A DNA stretch of 64,000 nucleotides from Nocardioides sp. T2.26MG-1 (GTDB lineage Bacteria; Actinomycetota; Actinomycetes; Propionibacteriales; Nocardioidaceae): NCBI RefSeq assembly GCF_950101795.1, contig NZ_CATNLZ010000034.1:239294-303293 (forward strand), written 5' to 3'. The notes below the pieces were generated by a model that did not search any database, had not been told where the DNA came from, and saw only the letters and a list, made by a program, of their open reading frames with translations. A program made the translations under genes and the position numbers. Positions 25,237 through 34,634 of the stretch are shown here, piece by piece; position 1 is the stretch's first letter, and every line of letters begins with the position of its first letter.

Positions 25237-28200
25237 TTGAAGAAGTTTCTGGCCAACCCCTTGCGCAGCCCCGCCGCGTGTCGAGATGCAGCGAAAACGA
25301 GGCGATCGGAAATTCGCCTCAAGAACACTGAATCGGTAGAGATTCGCTCGGCCAGCCGGGGCCTCGTCGCCGATGCCGATCGGTTCACGCACCGTCAGCT
25401 CGTCGAGCTCGTCCGCCCACACCTCCAGGAGCTGGAGGCGGCCCGCACTGACTCCGTCGTGGTGACTGCAGAACCGGGAGCCCGTGTCGCCGGGCGTTGC
25501 TACCTTGAGCTGTCCCCTCGAATCGTGGAGTCGCCCTTGAAGCACCAGCTGCAGTTGCTGAGCCCCGGTGCCTTTCAGTCGATGGCAGCCGCCCTCGCGA
25601 TCGCCCAGTTCGGCTCGGGAGTCCAGGTCATGGGCGCAGGAAAGGACGGCGGCCGCGACCTCTACTTCGAGGGGTCTCTGACGTTCGGCTCGGCCGACGG
25701 TTCCACATCTGAGACGCTAACCGGGTACACCGTCTTCCAGGTCAAACATCACGACAAGGTCTCCGACTCGGAGACCGCCAATGCCTCGTGGCTTTGGGGA
25801 GAAGTGAAGAAGGAGCTCGACGCCTGGTCCGAGTGGGACAAGAAGGACCCGCGCGACCCGGTGCCCGACCAACTCATCTTCATCACCAATGTCGCCCTCA
25901 CGCCGGTTCAGAACACTGGCGGCCACGACGTGATCCACAAGAACATCAAGGCCTACCGGGACAAGCTCAACGACGCGAGCCGCGACATCGACGATCAGAA
26001 CGCCATCCTCGACAAGGTCCAGCGACGCAAGAGGATCGCGCACATCAAGACGATCCGATTCTGGGACGGCAACCAACTCGACGCCCTGTTGAGCACCAGC
26101 GACGCGGTACGTCGTCGATTCGACGCGTTCCTGACCGCCAGCGACGTGTTCACCTTCATCTCCGAGCTCACCGGGAATGTCCCGGTAAAGGACAGCGAAC
26201 CGGTGTTGCTCGACCAGGCCCGCACGGAGCTCCTCTCCGACGGACTGGTCTACTTCGATGACGCCGGCGACCGCGACAACCGAGGCATCCCAGTGCACGA
26301 GGTCGCAATCGACCTCCCAGTGACGTTCCCAGGAGGAGGAATCAGGAGCACCGTGCTGGGGCATGTGCTCGAACGCGGCGACAACATCCTCGCCCGAGAT
26401 ATCACGGCCGTAGACGGGCCGCGGCACATCGTGCTCACCGGCCAGCCGGGCAACGGAAAGACCACGATCTCCAAACTGATCGTGCAGGCCTACCGCGTGG
26501 CCGCACTCAAAGGCTCAACTGCACTGGGCGCGAACCACGACGCGGTGATCGCCGGCACCGAGGCCGTGCTGCAGAAGCTGGGACACGAACTCCCGCGGCA
26601 CCGTCGATGGCCACTGCGCATCGATCTGGCGCATTACGCGGAGGAGCGGGGCCACAAGCTCGACGAATCACTGATGCGCTACGTGTCCGAACGCATCAGC
26701 AAGAAGTCGAACCACGGAACCGTCACGCCAGCCACCCTCACCTCCTGGCTCCGCGCCTGGCCATGGGTTGCCGTATTCGACGGCCTCGACGAAGTCACCG
26801 AGCCCGAGACCCGGCGCACCGTGATCGAGCGGGTGGTGGAGTTCGTCAACAACGCCGAGGGAGACCGATGCGACCTCCTTGCGGTGATCACCACGCGACC
26901 AGTGGGCTACACGGAGAACATCGACCCAACGTCGTTCGAGACCGTCGCGTTGGACGACCTCACCCCCAACGAAGCGCTCGCCTTCGGAGCCAAGGCCGCC
27001 CAGGTGCGCCTCAATGGCGACGAGGAGCGGATCGACAAGGTCACCGTGGCCCTTCGCAACGCCGCCCAGGATGAGAACCTCGTCAAGCTATTGCGGACTC
27101 CGCTGCAGGTGCTCATCTTGTCGATCATCGTCGACGGTGCCGGGACCATCGCGCCCGACCGGTACAGCCTGTTCTGGAGCTACTACGACACCGTCGTACG
27201 GCGCGAGCGCAACAAGCCGACTATGGTCCGCACGTTGCTGACCAAGTACGAGCCGTTCATCCACCAACTTCACGAGCGTGCGGGTTTCGTGCTGCAACAG
27301 CGCAGCGAGACCGCCGACCACTCCACCGCCGTGCTGACCGAGCCAGAGCTGCGCGACATCGTCTGGCACATCCTCGACGAGGCTGAGTTTCAGCCTGACG
27401 GGCATCACTCTGACGTCCTGGATTCGATCATCAAGTCAGCAACGCAGCGGCTCCTCCTCATTGCGCCAAGGAGCGACGGCTTCGGCTTCGACGTGCGCTC
27501 ACTCCAGGAACTCATGGCGGCGAGGCGAATCAGCGACGCGCCCCTGGAGACCCTCATCGACAGGCTCCGTCTCCTCGCGCCCAGCCCGCACTGGCGCAAC
27601 ACCTGGTTGTTCGCGACCGGACGGATGTTCGCCGAACCGCGCGCCCACGAACACCAGGCCGTGGTCGAACTCGTCGAGACGATCGACGTAGGTGCAGCCG
27701 AACGAATCGGCGAGCACCTACCGATCGGCCCCGAACTCGCTCTCGACATACTCGACGACGGCATGGCTCGCGCCTGGCCAAGTTGGAGCCGGCGAATCCT
27801 CGCCCACGGCCTCCACGTGCTCGACGCTCCCTCCGCCTTCAACCTCGACCGGGCCCTACGCATCCTTCTGCGGTACGCCGACGGCGGCGCCGACCAACGA
27901 GACGCCGTAGCGCGAATGATTCGGGACGACCTGACCGCGACGGCAAACCGCCTGACCCTCGCCAGCGCGGCCGAGATGGTGCCCGCGATCGAACGCGATC
28001 TGCGCGTCCACGAGCGCACGCTCGGTCTCAGCTTCGTCTTCGACCAGTTCGCCAGGAGCCCGCACCCCGCAAGCCCTCGCGTGGACTGGGACGCCTTGAA
28101 CGAGGAACTGGACACAAGCCCCCACCCGGACACGCTCGACCCCGTTATCCGCGGTGCGGCCGACGCGCTAGAGGCAATCAAGAACGAGGTCTTCACCGAG

Positions 28201-28368
28201 GAGCACGAAGCCGACCTCGTCGCCTGCCTGAACCACCCTGAGGCAGCCGAAGTACTGAGCGCGGCTCTCACTCACGTGCTTCCTGGCGACGTGGCGCTGT
28301 TCCTCCAACTCAGGTCCGTTCTCTCACAACGCTTCCGCGACCCCCTCGGCGACCGCATCCTCGCCTGA
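25237..28368 (+). CDS. NACHT-type NTPase with N-terminal Mrr-like nuclease domain, putative phage defence
   Basis: Up to 1043 residues. The start is uncertain: TTG 25237 opens the frame, but GTG 25525 is a possible later start. Near residues 130-175 the PD-(D/E)xK pattern of Mrr-like nucleases appears (GAGKDGGRDLYF, then VFQVKHH). A STAND/NACHT NTPase follows, with Walker A LTGQPGNGKTTISK near 400 and Walker B VAVFDGLDEV near 515. The C-terminal 400 residues are helical, as sensor regions of bNACHT and Avs proteins are. Known relatives sense phage proteins and then cut DNA. The gene is opposite to its neighbours and looks inserted between the regulator and the Tad operon. Confidence 0.75.
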   Translation: MKKFLANPLRSPAACRDAAKTRRSEIRLKNTESVEIRSASRGLVADADRFTHRQLVELVRPHLQELEAARTDSVVVTAEPGARVAGRCYLELSPRIVESPLKHQLQLLSPGAFQSMAAALAIAQFGSGVQVMGAGKDGGRDLYFEGSLTFGSADGSTSETLTGYTVFQVKHHDKVSDSETANASWLWGEVKKELDAWSEWDKKDPRDPVPDQLIFITNVALTPVQNTGGHDVIHKNIKAYRDKLNDASRDIDDQNAILDKVQRRKRIAHIKTIRFWDGNQLDALLSTSDAVRRRFDAFLTASDVFTFISELTGNVPVKDSEPVLLDQARTELLSDGLVYFDDAGDRDNRGIPVHEVAIDLPVTFPGGGIRSTVLGHVLERGDNILARDITAVDGPRHIVLTGQPGNGKTTISKLIVQAYRVAALKGSTALGANHDAVIAGTEAVLQKLGHELPRHRRWPLRIDLAHYAEERGHKLDESLMRYVSERISKKSNHGTVTPATLTSWLRAWPWVAVFDGLDEVTEPETRRTVIERVVEFVNNAEGDRCDLLAVITTRPVGYTENIDPTSFETVALDDLTPNEALAFGAKAAQVRLNGDEERIDKVTVALRNAAQDENLVKLLRTPLQVLILSIIVDGAGTIAPDRYSLFWSYYDTVVRRERNKPTMVRTLLTKYEPFIHQLHERAGFVLQQRSETADHSTAVLTEPELRDIVWHILDEAEFQPDGHHSDVLDSIIKSATQRLLLIAPRSDGFGFDVRSLQELMAARRISDAPLETLIDRLRLLAPSPHWRNTWLFATGRMFAEPRAHEHQAVVELVETIDVGAAERIGEHLPIGPELALDILDDGMARAWPSWSRRILAHGLHVLDAPSAFNLDRALRILLRYADGGADQRDAVARMIRDDLTATANRLTLASAAEMVPAIERDLRVHERTLGLSFVFDQFARSPHPASPRVDWDALNEELDTSPHPDTLDPVIRGAADALEAIKNEVFTEEHEADLVACLNHPEAAEVLSAALTHVLPGDVALFLQLRSVLSQRFRDPLGDRILA

Positions 28369-28836
28369 TCCGAAGCCCCGTTCGCCGCCATGCTCGGCAC
28401 TTGGGGGCGACTACCTCGCTTGTCGTGATCTCCGTCGCCGCAGATGGTCGCCCTGGGGGAAGACGACCGGTCTGCAACGGCCGTCCCCTCCGGCCACCTC
28501 GATCTTGAGCGCCGGTCTCGGCTCCGACCCGCCCACGCAATCTCTGTCGGCGACAGCCGCTCAGACTTCTTTGCAACTCGACACCGCGAAGTGCCCGGTC
28601 GAGCTGCGCCTACCGGGCACTGGCGCGGCCGCGATCGGCCAGGTGAGCGGCCCACCCCGGCGGCGCCGCGGCGAAGTTTCCGGTTCCTCTGCGGCCCCGC
28701 GACGGGGCGTGCTCTACTTGGCGCCAGAGCCCCAGGTGACCCGAGACGCCTGGGGCTCGCCCCTTGCATCGGGCACCCCATCGGGCCGGCTATCGCCCGA
28801 GCCGTCCCGCCGCTATGCCGCCGGAGAAACGAGAAG
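28369..28836. other. Gap without recognised genes
   Basis: About 470 bases after the NACHT gene. Frames are open on both strands only because of high GC; none has a plausible product or ribosome site. Apart from the hairpin at its right edge nothing was seen. It may be the distal flank of the inserted defence gene. Confidence 0.5.
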
Positions 28837-28868
28837 AGGTCCCCGTCCTTACTCGAGGACGGGGACCT
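28837..28868. terminator. Perfect 12-bp hairpin, likely bidirectional terminator
   Basis: Arms AGGTCCCCGTCC (28837-28848) and GGACGGGGACCT (28857-28868) with an 8-nt loop. It lies between the convergent NACHT gene and the end of the Tad operon, where a two-way terminator is expected. No long T run follows on either strand. Confidence 0.75.
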
Positions 28869-28883
28869 GGTTCTGACGCGGAG

Positions 28884-29151
28884 TTAGCGGGTGACGCCGA
28901 CGCCGCGTGGGCTCATGTAGGTCGCGACCGGAACGATGCTCAGGTGCCAGGTGGCGCTCCACTCAGCGAAGGTCGAGAAGCCGCCCGGCCCCGGCTTCTC
29001 CGCGGCCACGATCGCCTCACCGTCGCGGGCCATACGTGCGATCCACTCGGCCGGTTGGTCGTCGCCGAGCTCGCCGTCCACGACCACCGGCGGCTCGGCG
29101 ACGAACTCACACCCTCGGGAGCTCGGTGAGGCGACCCCCGACGTTCTTCAT
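28884..29151 (-). pseudogene. Frameshifted small gene at the end of the Tad operon
   Basis: ATG 29151 lies 12 nt after the stop of the preceding secreted-protein gene and reads MKNVGGRLTELPRV before TGA. One base later the frame continues EFVAEPPVVVDGELGDDQPA and on to the stop at 28884, giving about 88 residues in total. Skipping a single T near 29108 joins both parts into a smooth protein. This is either a frameshift mutation, a sequencing error or recoding. Function unknown; the sequence is rich in Trp, Glu and Pro. Confidence 0.55.
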
Positions 29152-29163
29152 GCCCTTGCCACG

Positions 29164-30066
29164 TCATTGGGTCAGCACCTGTGCCTCGCCGATGCGGATC
29201 GGCAGCGGGTCGGTGGTCAGGTCGAACTCGATGGTTCCGGACTGGCCGCCACCGGTCCACTCGACAACCCAGTGGCTCGTGGCAGTGACCTGGTAGGCGC
29301 CGTCGGGCTGGTCCGTCGACATCTTCGCGTAGCGGTGCCCGCAGGTCGGCGAGTCCTGCTTGCCGTAGTGATCGGCGTACGGGGTGCCCTTGCCGGTGCA
29401 GTTCACCTTCGTCCCGTCCCCCATGTCCCACACGATGCTGGAGACGCTGGCGGTGGCACTGACCGAGACCGATCCCTCGCTGGCCGATGCAGTGATCGGG
29501 CCGAACGTGTCGTCGGTGGGGCTGTCGACCCACATCCACACCGGCAGCCCCACGAGGCCGACCCGGTTTGGGCCAGACTCGGGGACAATACCGATCTTGA
29601 TGGGGTCCAGGTCCATCGAGGCAATCGCTCGCTGGGCGAGCACTACCGGGTCGATGCCGACTTCACCCGTCTGCACCCAGGTGTACTCCCAGGACGACCC
29701 GGGCGGTGGGAAGTAGCAGACGTGCCAGGCGCCGTCTTCCTCCGTCTGGCCATCCGGCGGAACAAGATCCTCGCCCAGCTCCTCAGCAGACGGTCCGATC
29801 CAGCACTCGTGCAGGCTACTCCACACCGACCCTCCGGGGCCGGTGCACGGAATCTCGCGGCCGTTGTAGTTGCAAGTCGAAGAGCCACCAGTGTTGCCAC
29901 TGCCGTTGTCACCGCCATTGCCGCCGCCGTCCTCGTCTTCACAGACGACCTCACCGGTCTCCTCGTCGACGTCGCAACCATCAGCGTTGGCTGCGGGCGC
30001 CACGGCGACTGCGACTACGAGCGACGCCCCAAGCATCGCCAGAAGAGCGAGAAATCGTCTCAGCAT
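29164..30066 (-). CDS. Secreted protein of the Tad operon
   Basis: 300 residues from ATG 30066. Signal peptide MLRRFLALLAMLGASLVVAV with cleavage near ANA. The mature protein begins with an acidic, Gly/Asn-rich stretch, has six or more Cys (CDVDEETGEVVC, CNYNGREIPC, CTGKG, CGHRY) and PKD-like strands (SIVWDMGDGTKVNC). Homologues in actinobacterial Tad loci are often mislabelled ATP/GTP-binding; no P-loop is present. It overlaps the lipoprotein gene end by 7 bp. It may be a pilus-associated surface protein. Confidence 0.65.
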   Translation of the reverse strand: MLRRFLALLAMLGASLVVAVAVAPAANADGCDVDEETGEVVCEDEDGGGNGGDNGSGNTGGSSTCNYNGREIPCTGPGGSVWSSLHECWIGPSAEELGEDLVPPDGQTEEDGAWHVCYFPPPGSSWEYTWVQTGEVGIDPVVLAQRAIASMDLDPIKIGIVPESGPNRVGLVGLPVWMWVDSPTDDTFGPITASASEGSVSVSATASVSSIVWDMGDGTKVNCTGKGTPYADHYGKQDSPTCGHRYAKMSTDQPDGAYQVTATSHWVVEWTGGGQSGTIEFDLTTDPLPIRIGEAQVLTQ

Positions 30067-30626
30067 GACTCGTCCCACAGGAGATCTGATTCGGACACCT
30101 TCCACGTGCCCTTGTCCTTGATGAGGGTGTACTTGACCGGCACAGGGTTGCGAAGAGGGTTGCCGTCCGGAGCGGTGTAGTCAGGCTTCCGCACGTTGCC
30201 CTTCACCTTCACCGTTACGCCAGAGCGGTCCTCGCAGTCGGTGATCTCGATCGAGTTGCCCCGGTTTCGGGGCTCACCGAGCATGTGGACGAAGCTGCCG
30301 GTCTTGGTGACATCTGCCTTCTTCATGCCGACCACGGTTTCCTGCAGCTCGAGGAACTCGTCGCCCGTCGCGACCGGGTTGAGGGTCTTGAAGTCGATCG
30401 TCCGCTTACGGTGCGCCAGGTCCCTCACCTCCAGGTATCGCGTCAGCTGCGCGGCCGCCTTCTCCTCATCTGTCTTCGGAGTCGGCGAGCTGGTGGGCGC
30501 CGTCGGTGATTGGGACTGGCTCGGGGTCTCCTGGACCGTGGGCTCGTTGTCGTCGCCGCCGCAGCCGGTGAGAGCCAGGGCGAGGGCGAGGGCCACTCCC
30601 CCGAGTGCGGAGTGGTGCTTCCTCAT
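30060..30626 (-). CDS. Putative lipoprotein of the Tad operon
   Basis: 188 residues. Lipobox ALALTGCGG near residue 20 after a hydrophobic leader, then a Ser/Thr/Pro/Gln linker and a 120-residue domain with strand-rich segments (GNSIEITDCEDRSGVTVKVK, VPVKYTLIKDKGTWKVSESD) resembling NTF2-like lipoproteins. The start overlaps the upstream stop (ATGA). An outward lipoprotein supporting pilus assembly is plausible, unproven. Confidence 0.65.
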   Translation of the reverse strand: MRKHHSALGGVALALALALTGCGGDDNEPTVQETPSQSQSPTAPTSSPTPKTDEEKAAAQLTRYLEVRDLAHRKRTIDFKTLNPVATGDEFLELQETVVGMKKADVTKTGSFVHMLGEPRNRGNSIEITDCEDRSGVTVKVKGNVRKPDYTAPDGNPLRNPVPVKYTLIKDKGTWKVSESDLLWDESC

Positions 30627-30898
30627 GCGGTGTCTCCTCCTGTGGTGGGCGGGGCCATGACGGATCGCTGGTTGACGTCGTTGGCGATGTGCTCGAGGTG
30701 TTCTTCGGCGGCGTCGACGAGCTCTGCGAGCGAGCCGTTGTCGGCCGGGTCGAACCCGAACTTCTTGTCGGCGTTGTAGAGGGTTCGGATGGTGTCGCGC
30801 ACGAACACGGCCCGGGCGACGCGGCGGGCGTCGAGGTCGGCGTGGTCGGCGCCTGCCGGGGCGTAGCGGCCGGTGATCTCCTGGTCGAACGTTGCCAT
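30623..30898 (-). CDS. Small helical hypothetical protein, Tad operon
   Basis: 91 residues from ATG 30898. Soluble, helical, acidic (ARRVARAVFVRDTIRTLYNA, SLAELVDAAEEHLEHIAND). It is coupled to the lipoprotein downstream. No family recognised; the conserved place between the LysM-BTAD gene and the lipoprotein suggests an accessory pilus factor. Confidence 0.6.
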   Translation of the reverse strand: MATFDQEITGRYAPAGADHADLDARRVARAVFVRDTIRTLYNADKKFGFDPADNGSLAELVDAAEEHLEHIANDVNQRSVMAPPTTGGDTA

Positions 30899-30921
30899 GT
30901 GCTGGTGCTCCCTTCCCCGAG

Positions 30922-33900
30922 TCAGCTCGCGAGCCAGCCGTGCGTACGGATGATTGTCTTCGTGCGCTCCGACAGTTCCATGGGCGCGTCGCCGTCGTCG
31001 GACCGGTTGCAGATCTCCTCGCGCAGGATCCGGTCGGCCTCGAGCTGGTCGCCCTCGGCCTTCATGACGTGGGCCAGGCACAGGCGGGTGCTCTCGCCGT
31101 CGGGGTCGGCCCGGTTGGCGACGTACGCCGCGGAGCGGGCCTTGACGAGGTCGCCGGCGGCGAGGGCCTCGGTGACGACGATGAGGGCGACGTCGGCGAT
31201 CCAGCCGCCCGCCATGAGGTCGACGCGGTCGGGCTCGTTGGCGAGCCAAGCCCACCCTTCCTCGCGCAGCTGGCTGAACGGCTGCGCCTCTCCGACCAGC
31301 TCGAGCGCGGTGCACAGGTCCGCGACACCTTCGGCTCCGCCGCGGGCCTGTCCGCGCTTGCGGAGGCGGAGGAAGAGGTCGAGGTCGACGAGCAGGCCGT
31401 CGTCGACCTGGTAGACGTTGACCCCGGTGACCTTGGCCGCCGGTGCCTTGTCCGCGTAGGGCAGGTGGTCCTCGCCGGTGCGGGGGTTGGTGCCGAGCCA
31501 GTCGCGCACGATGTTTGTGTAGTCGCGGACCTTGCCGTCGGAGATCGAGAACGCGTCGCGGATCTGCTCGCGGGTGGCGCCGTGCTTGCGGTGCAGGGCG
31601 AGGAAGGCCAGCAGCTCGGTGAAGTACGGCTTGCGCTTGGCCAGCGCCTTGCCGTGGGTGCGCGCGGTGACCGGGCCGAGCAGGGTGAGCCGCGGACGGT
31701 CGCAGTCGGTTGAGAACCAGTCGGCGATGTCCTGGTCGAGGGTGGGGTCCTTCTCCTCGACCTCGGCGCGGACGTGGGCGGGGACCTTGGGGGCCAGGGC
31801 ATCGAGGTCCTCCTGCACGATGGCGCTCTCGCGGATGTAGTCCTCGTCCTCGCCCTCGAGCAGGGAGGACATCGGCTCGTCGACGGCGTCCTCGGGGGTG
31901 TTGCGCGGCAGGGTGTACTCGCGGCGCAGGGCTCCGGAGGAGTCGGTGTAGGCCTCCCAGCCATCGGTGGCGGTCTCGTCCACCGGGGTGTCGACGTACT
32001 CCGGGGTCTCGCTCTGGGCATAGACCAGGGCGCAGCCGCGGGCCTCGTCGCTGGTGAGCCCGACCGCGATCAGGTTGAGGTCGGCGTGCTCGAGGACGAC
32101 GCGGCCGGTGTTGGTCATGTGCAGCACGGCACCGGGAGTGTTGGGGCGCTCGCCGGCGACCACGATGGAGGTCGCGGACTGACCGACGTTGTCGTTGACC
32201 AGCTGGAGCAGCTGCTCGAGGTCGTCGGGGTCGCCGGCCGCGGCGTCCAGCAGCAGCATCCGTGCGGGCCAGGTGTCGTCGTCGACGCTGCCGGTGCGGG
32301 CCGTGGACACGTCGGTGTCGTGTCGCTTCGCACGGTCGACGGTGGTCACCGCCGCGGCGAGGATCTCCGCGGTTGCGGGCGTCCCGGCCGCGCCGGTCGG
32401 GTAGTAGGTGATCCGCTCGTCCATGGCGACGGTCTCCTCTGCCACGCCGATGCAGTCGACCTGGACGCGACGCGACCACGGGTTGACGGCCAGCTGGGCG
32501 GCGAGGTGGCGGGCGAAGTCGCGGCCGTAGGTGGGGTCGCCGCTGATGGTCAGTGTGGAGAGCGCCTCGCAGTTCAGCAGCCAGGTCTCGCCGGTGTCGC
32601 TCATGCCGATGGTGGCCAGCAGCGGGTAGGGCGGCTCGACGTTGCCGGTGTCGGGACCGAGGTCCTCGAACGCGGTGTCGGTGGTGACGTGCCAGTGGGT
32701 CTGGTCGGGGCTGCCCACCCAGGGAGCGGGGACGGCGGCCGGCGCGCTCAGGTGCAGCGTCAGCTTGCCGTGCGCGAGCTCAACCGCGGCGAGCGGCGGC
32801 ATCGTGGTGCCCTGGGCTCCGACCGCGGCCGCGAGGCGCCGCAGGGCCTCGTCGGCGAACTCCACGGTGGCGGCCGCGGCGGAACCGGTCGCGTTCAGGG
32901 TCATCTCCACCGGCGCGAGCTCGGGCGGCGGGGCGGCGATAGCGCGTCCGGGCGGCCGGTTCCGGAAGGCGGAGCGCCGGCGCGACCGCAGGGCCATGAG
33001 CAGGGCTCCGGAGAGCAGGACGCCCCCGCCGGTGAGACCGGCGAGGACCCAGGGTGCCTCGAGGATCGAGTCGTCGGTGTCGTCGACCTGGTCGACGTCG
33101 GCGGCCGGCGCCGCCGGCTCCTCGGCCTGCGGGACCTCCGGTGCGGCGGTCTCCGGCGCCGGGGTCTCTTCGGGGACCGGCGGGCTTTCCTCGGCCGGCG
33201 GGTCGACCGGCGGCTGCTCGTCCTTGGGCTCCGCGGGGGTCTGCGGCTTGTCCTCGCGCGGCTGCGGCTGGCGCTGCCGGTCGTCGACCGGCGTCGCGGC
33301 CCGGATGTTGAGCTTCCAGCCCACGTCGATCACGTCGGGATCGGTCAGGTGGACTCCGCCGGGCTGGGTGATCGTGGTGGAGGCCTTGTAGATCTCCGGC
33401 CAACGGTCGGCGTCTCCGAGCTTGTCGTGCGCGATGTCGCTGAGGGTGTCGTTGGGCTGCACGGTGTAGACGTGCGCCGGTGCTGCGTCGGTGGGCGCCG
33501 GCAGCTTGAGCACCCATCCGGGCTCGAGGAAGCTCGGCTGGGTGCCGAGCAGGTCGGGGTTGAGCTCGGCGATGTCCTTGTAGCGGGCTCCGTCACCGAA
33601 GTGGTCTTCGGCGATCGACCAAAGGCTCTCCCCCGGCTTCACGACGTGGTCGACGGTCTTGGGGCCCTGGCGCTCCTGCGTCGTCTCGGCCTTGACGTCC
33701 TGGCGGGCGGGTCCCTGCTGTGAGGCGTGGTCGGCGCCGGCGGTGACGTGCCCCACCGTCGCCGGGGCCGCGGCGGCCGAACTGATCGTTGCTGCCTGCG
33801 TGGCGATGGGGGCGGCGATGAACAGCAGTGCGGCCAGACCGATGAGGCCGCGCGCTGCGGCCTGGGGCCTACCCAGACCTGGCAGTTGAGGTGCCTGGAC

Positions 33901-34179
33901 CTTGCGGAGCGCTGCAATGGCCTCCACAACAAGGCTCAGGGCCATAAACGCCCAGGCGACCCAGCCGATCACCTTGAACAGGCCGAGAACGAGCGTGCCG
34001 TCGTCGGGCGCCAGGAGCGCGTTCTTGACGCCACCCAGGGTGGGCATCTGGTCGGGGATCGGGCTGGCGCCGATCGCGAGGAAGAGAGCGGGCAGGCCGA
34101 GGACGATGCCCAGCACGGCGAGCGAGGCGGCGAGGCCGGTGAGTCGCTGGCCGATGGTGGGATGGGTGGGCGTAGTCAT
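30922..34179 (-). CDS. LysM and BTAD-domain membrane protein of the Tad locus
   Basis: 1085 residues. Two N-terminal membrane helices (residues 15-35 and 65-85) and a third near 115 precede two LysM repeats (HVVKPGESLWSIAEDHFGDG near 180 and VYTVQPNDTLSDIAHDKLGD near 240), a Pro/Glu-rich spacer, another helix near 380, and a long cytoplasmic part ending in a bacterial transcriptional activator domain (LLVDLDLFLRLRKRGQARGG, AYVANRADPDGESTRL). Such LysM-BTAD fusions are typical of actinobacterial Tad loci. It may link peptidoglycan or assembly state to control, but its true activity is unknown. Confidence 0.75.
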   Translation of the reverse strand: MTTPTHPTIGQRLTGLAASLAVLGIVLGLPALFLAIGASPIPDQMPTLGGVKNALLAPDDGTLVLGLFKVIGWVAWAFMALSLVVEAIAALRKVQAPQLPGLGRPQAAARGLIGLAALLFIAAPIATQAATISSAAAAPATVGHVTAGADHASQQGPARQDVKAETTQERQGPKTVDHVVKPGESLWSIAEDHFGDGARYKDIAELNPDLLGTQPSFLEPGWVLKLPAPTDAAPAHVYTVQPNDTLSDIAHDKLGDADRWPEIYKASTTITQPGGVHLTDPDVIDVGWKLNIRAATPVDDRQRQPQPREDKPQTPAEPKDEQPPVDPPAEESPPVPEETPAPETAAPEVPQAEEPAAPAADVDQVDDTDDSILEAPWVLAGLTGGGVLLSGALLMALRSRRRSAFRNRPPGRAIAAPPPELAPVEMTLNATGSAAAATVEFADEALRRLAAAVGAQGTTMPPLAAVELAHGKLTLHLSAPAAVPAPWVGSPDQTHWHVTTDTAFEDLGPDTGNVEPPYPLLATIGMSDTGETWLLNCEALSTLTISGDPTYGRDFARHLAAQLAVNPWSRRVQVDCIGVAEETVAMDERITYYPTGAAGTPATAEILAAAVTTVDRAKRHDTDVSTARTGSVDDDTWPARMLLLDAAAGDPDDLEQLLQLVNDNVGQSATSIVVAGERPNTPGAVLHMTNTGRVVLEHADLNLIAVGLTSDEARGCALVYAQSETPEYVDTPVDETATDGWEAYTDSSGALRREYTLPRNTPEDAVDEPMSSLLEGEDEDYIRESAIVQEDLDALAPKVPAHVRAEVEEKDPTLDQDIADWFSTDCDRPRLTLLGPVTARTHGKALAKRKPYFTELLAFLALHRKHGATREQIRDAFSISDGKVRDYTNIVRDWLGTNPRTGEDHLPYADKAPAAKVTGVNVYQVDDGLLVDLDLFLRLRKRGQARGGAEGVADLCTALELVGEAQPFSQLREEGWAWLANEPDRVDLMAGGWIADVALIVVTEALAAGDLVKARSAAYVANRADPDGESTRLCLAHVMKAEGDQLEADRILREEICNRSDDGDAPMELSERTKTIIRTHGWLAS

Positions 34180-34634
34180 CTCTCGATGCCTCCTTCGGCG
34201 CGGATGAGCCGCGCGGACGCCTCCCCGGTGACCTGCATGGAGTCCAGGCCGATGATCCCGAGGAACTTGCTGGTGTAGGTGTCGGTGGTGGTGACGATCA
34301 GGGTGTCGCCGTTGACGACGCGCGCGGTTCCTTCCACGCCGGCGGCGTGGAGGTAGTCCTGGGCGGCGGCCTTGGCGGCGTTGATGTCGACCCGGAGGTC
34401 CTCACCGCGCACCGCGGTGGAGCCCTGGACCTCCTGGGCGCCGGTGCGGGCGGCCTGGGCGGCGGCACTGCGCGCCTGCTGCTGGGTGTGGACTTTGCCG
34501 CCGAGGTCGACGGCCATCCCGACGAGGATGATCATCACGAAGGACGCGGTGGCGAACCAGACGCTGATGGAGCCGCGCTCATCGCGCACACCACGCGTTC
34601 CGAGGCGGCGCAGGCGGCGCAGGCGGCTGATCAT
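34176..34634 (-). CDS. TadG-like pilus-assembly protein
   Basis: 152 residues from ATG 34634. A basic N-terminus with DERGSISVWF leads into one hydrophobic helix (ATASFVMIILVGMAVDLGG), and an external domain follows. The motif and helix match the TadE/TadG family of minor pilins. The gene overlaps both neighbours by ATGA. Confidence 0.75.
   Translation of the reverse strand: MISRLRRLRRLGTRGVRDERGSISVWFATASFVMIILVGMAVDLGGKVHTQQQARSAAAQAARTGAQEVQGSTAVRGEDLRVDINAAKAAAQDYLHAAGVEGTARVVNGDTLIVTTTDTYTSKFLGIIGLDSMQVTGEASARLIRAEGGIER

Noticed and set aside
28272..28781. 169-residue minus frame overlapping the NACHT gene end
   Set aside because: Arg/Ser/Pro-rich shadow frame without ribosome site or recognisable domain.
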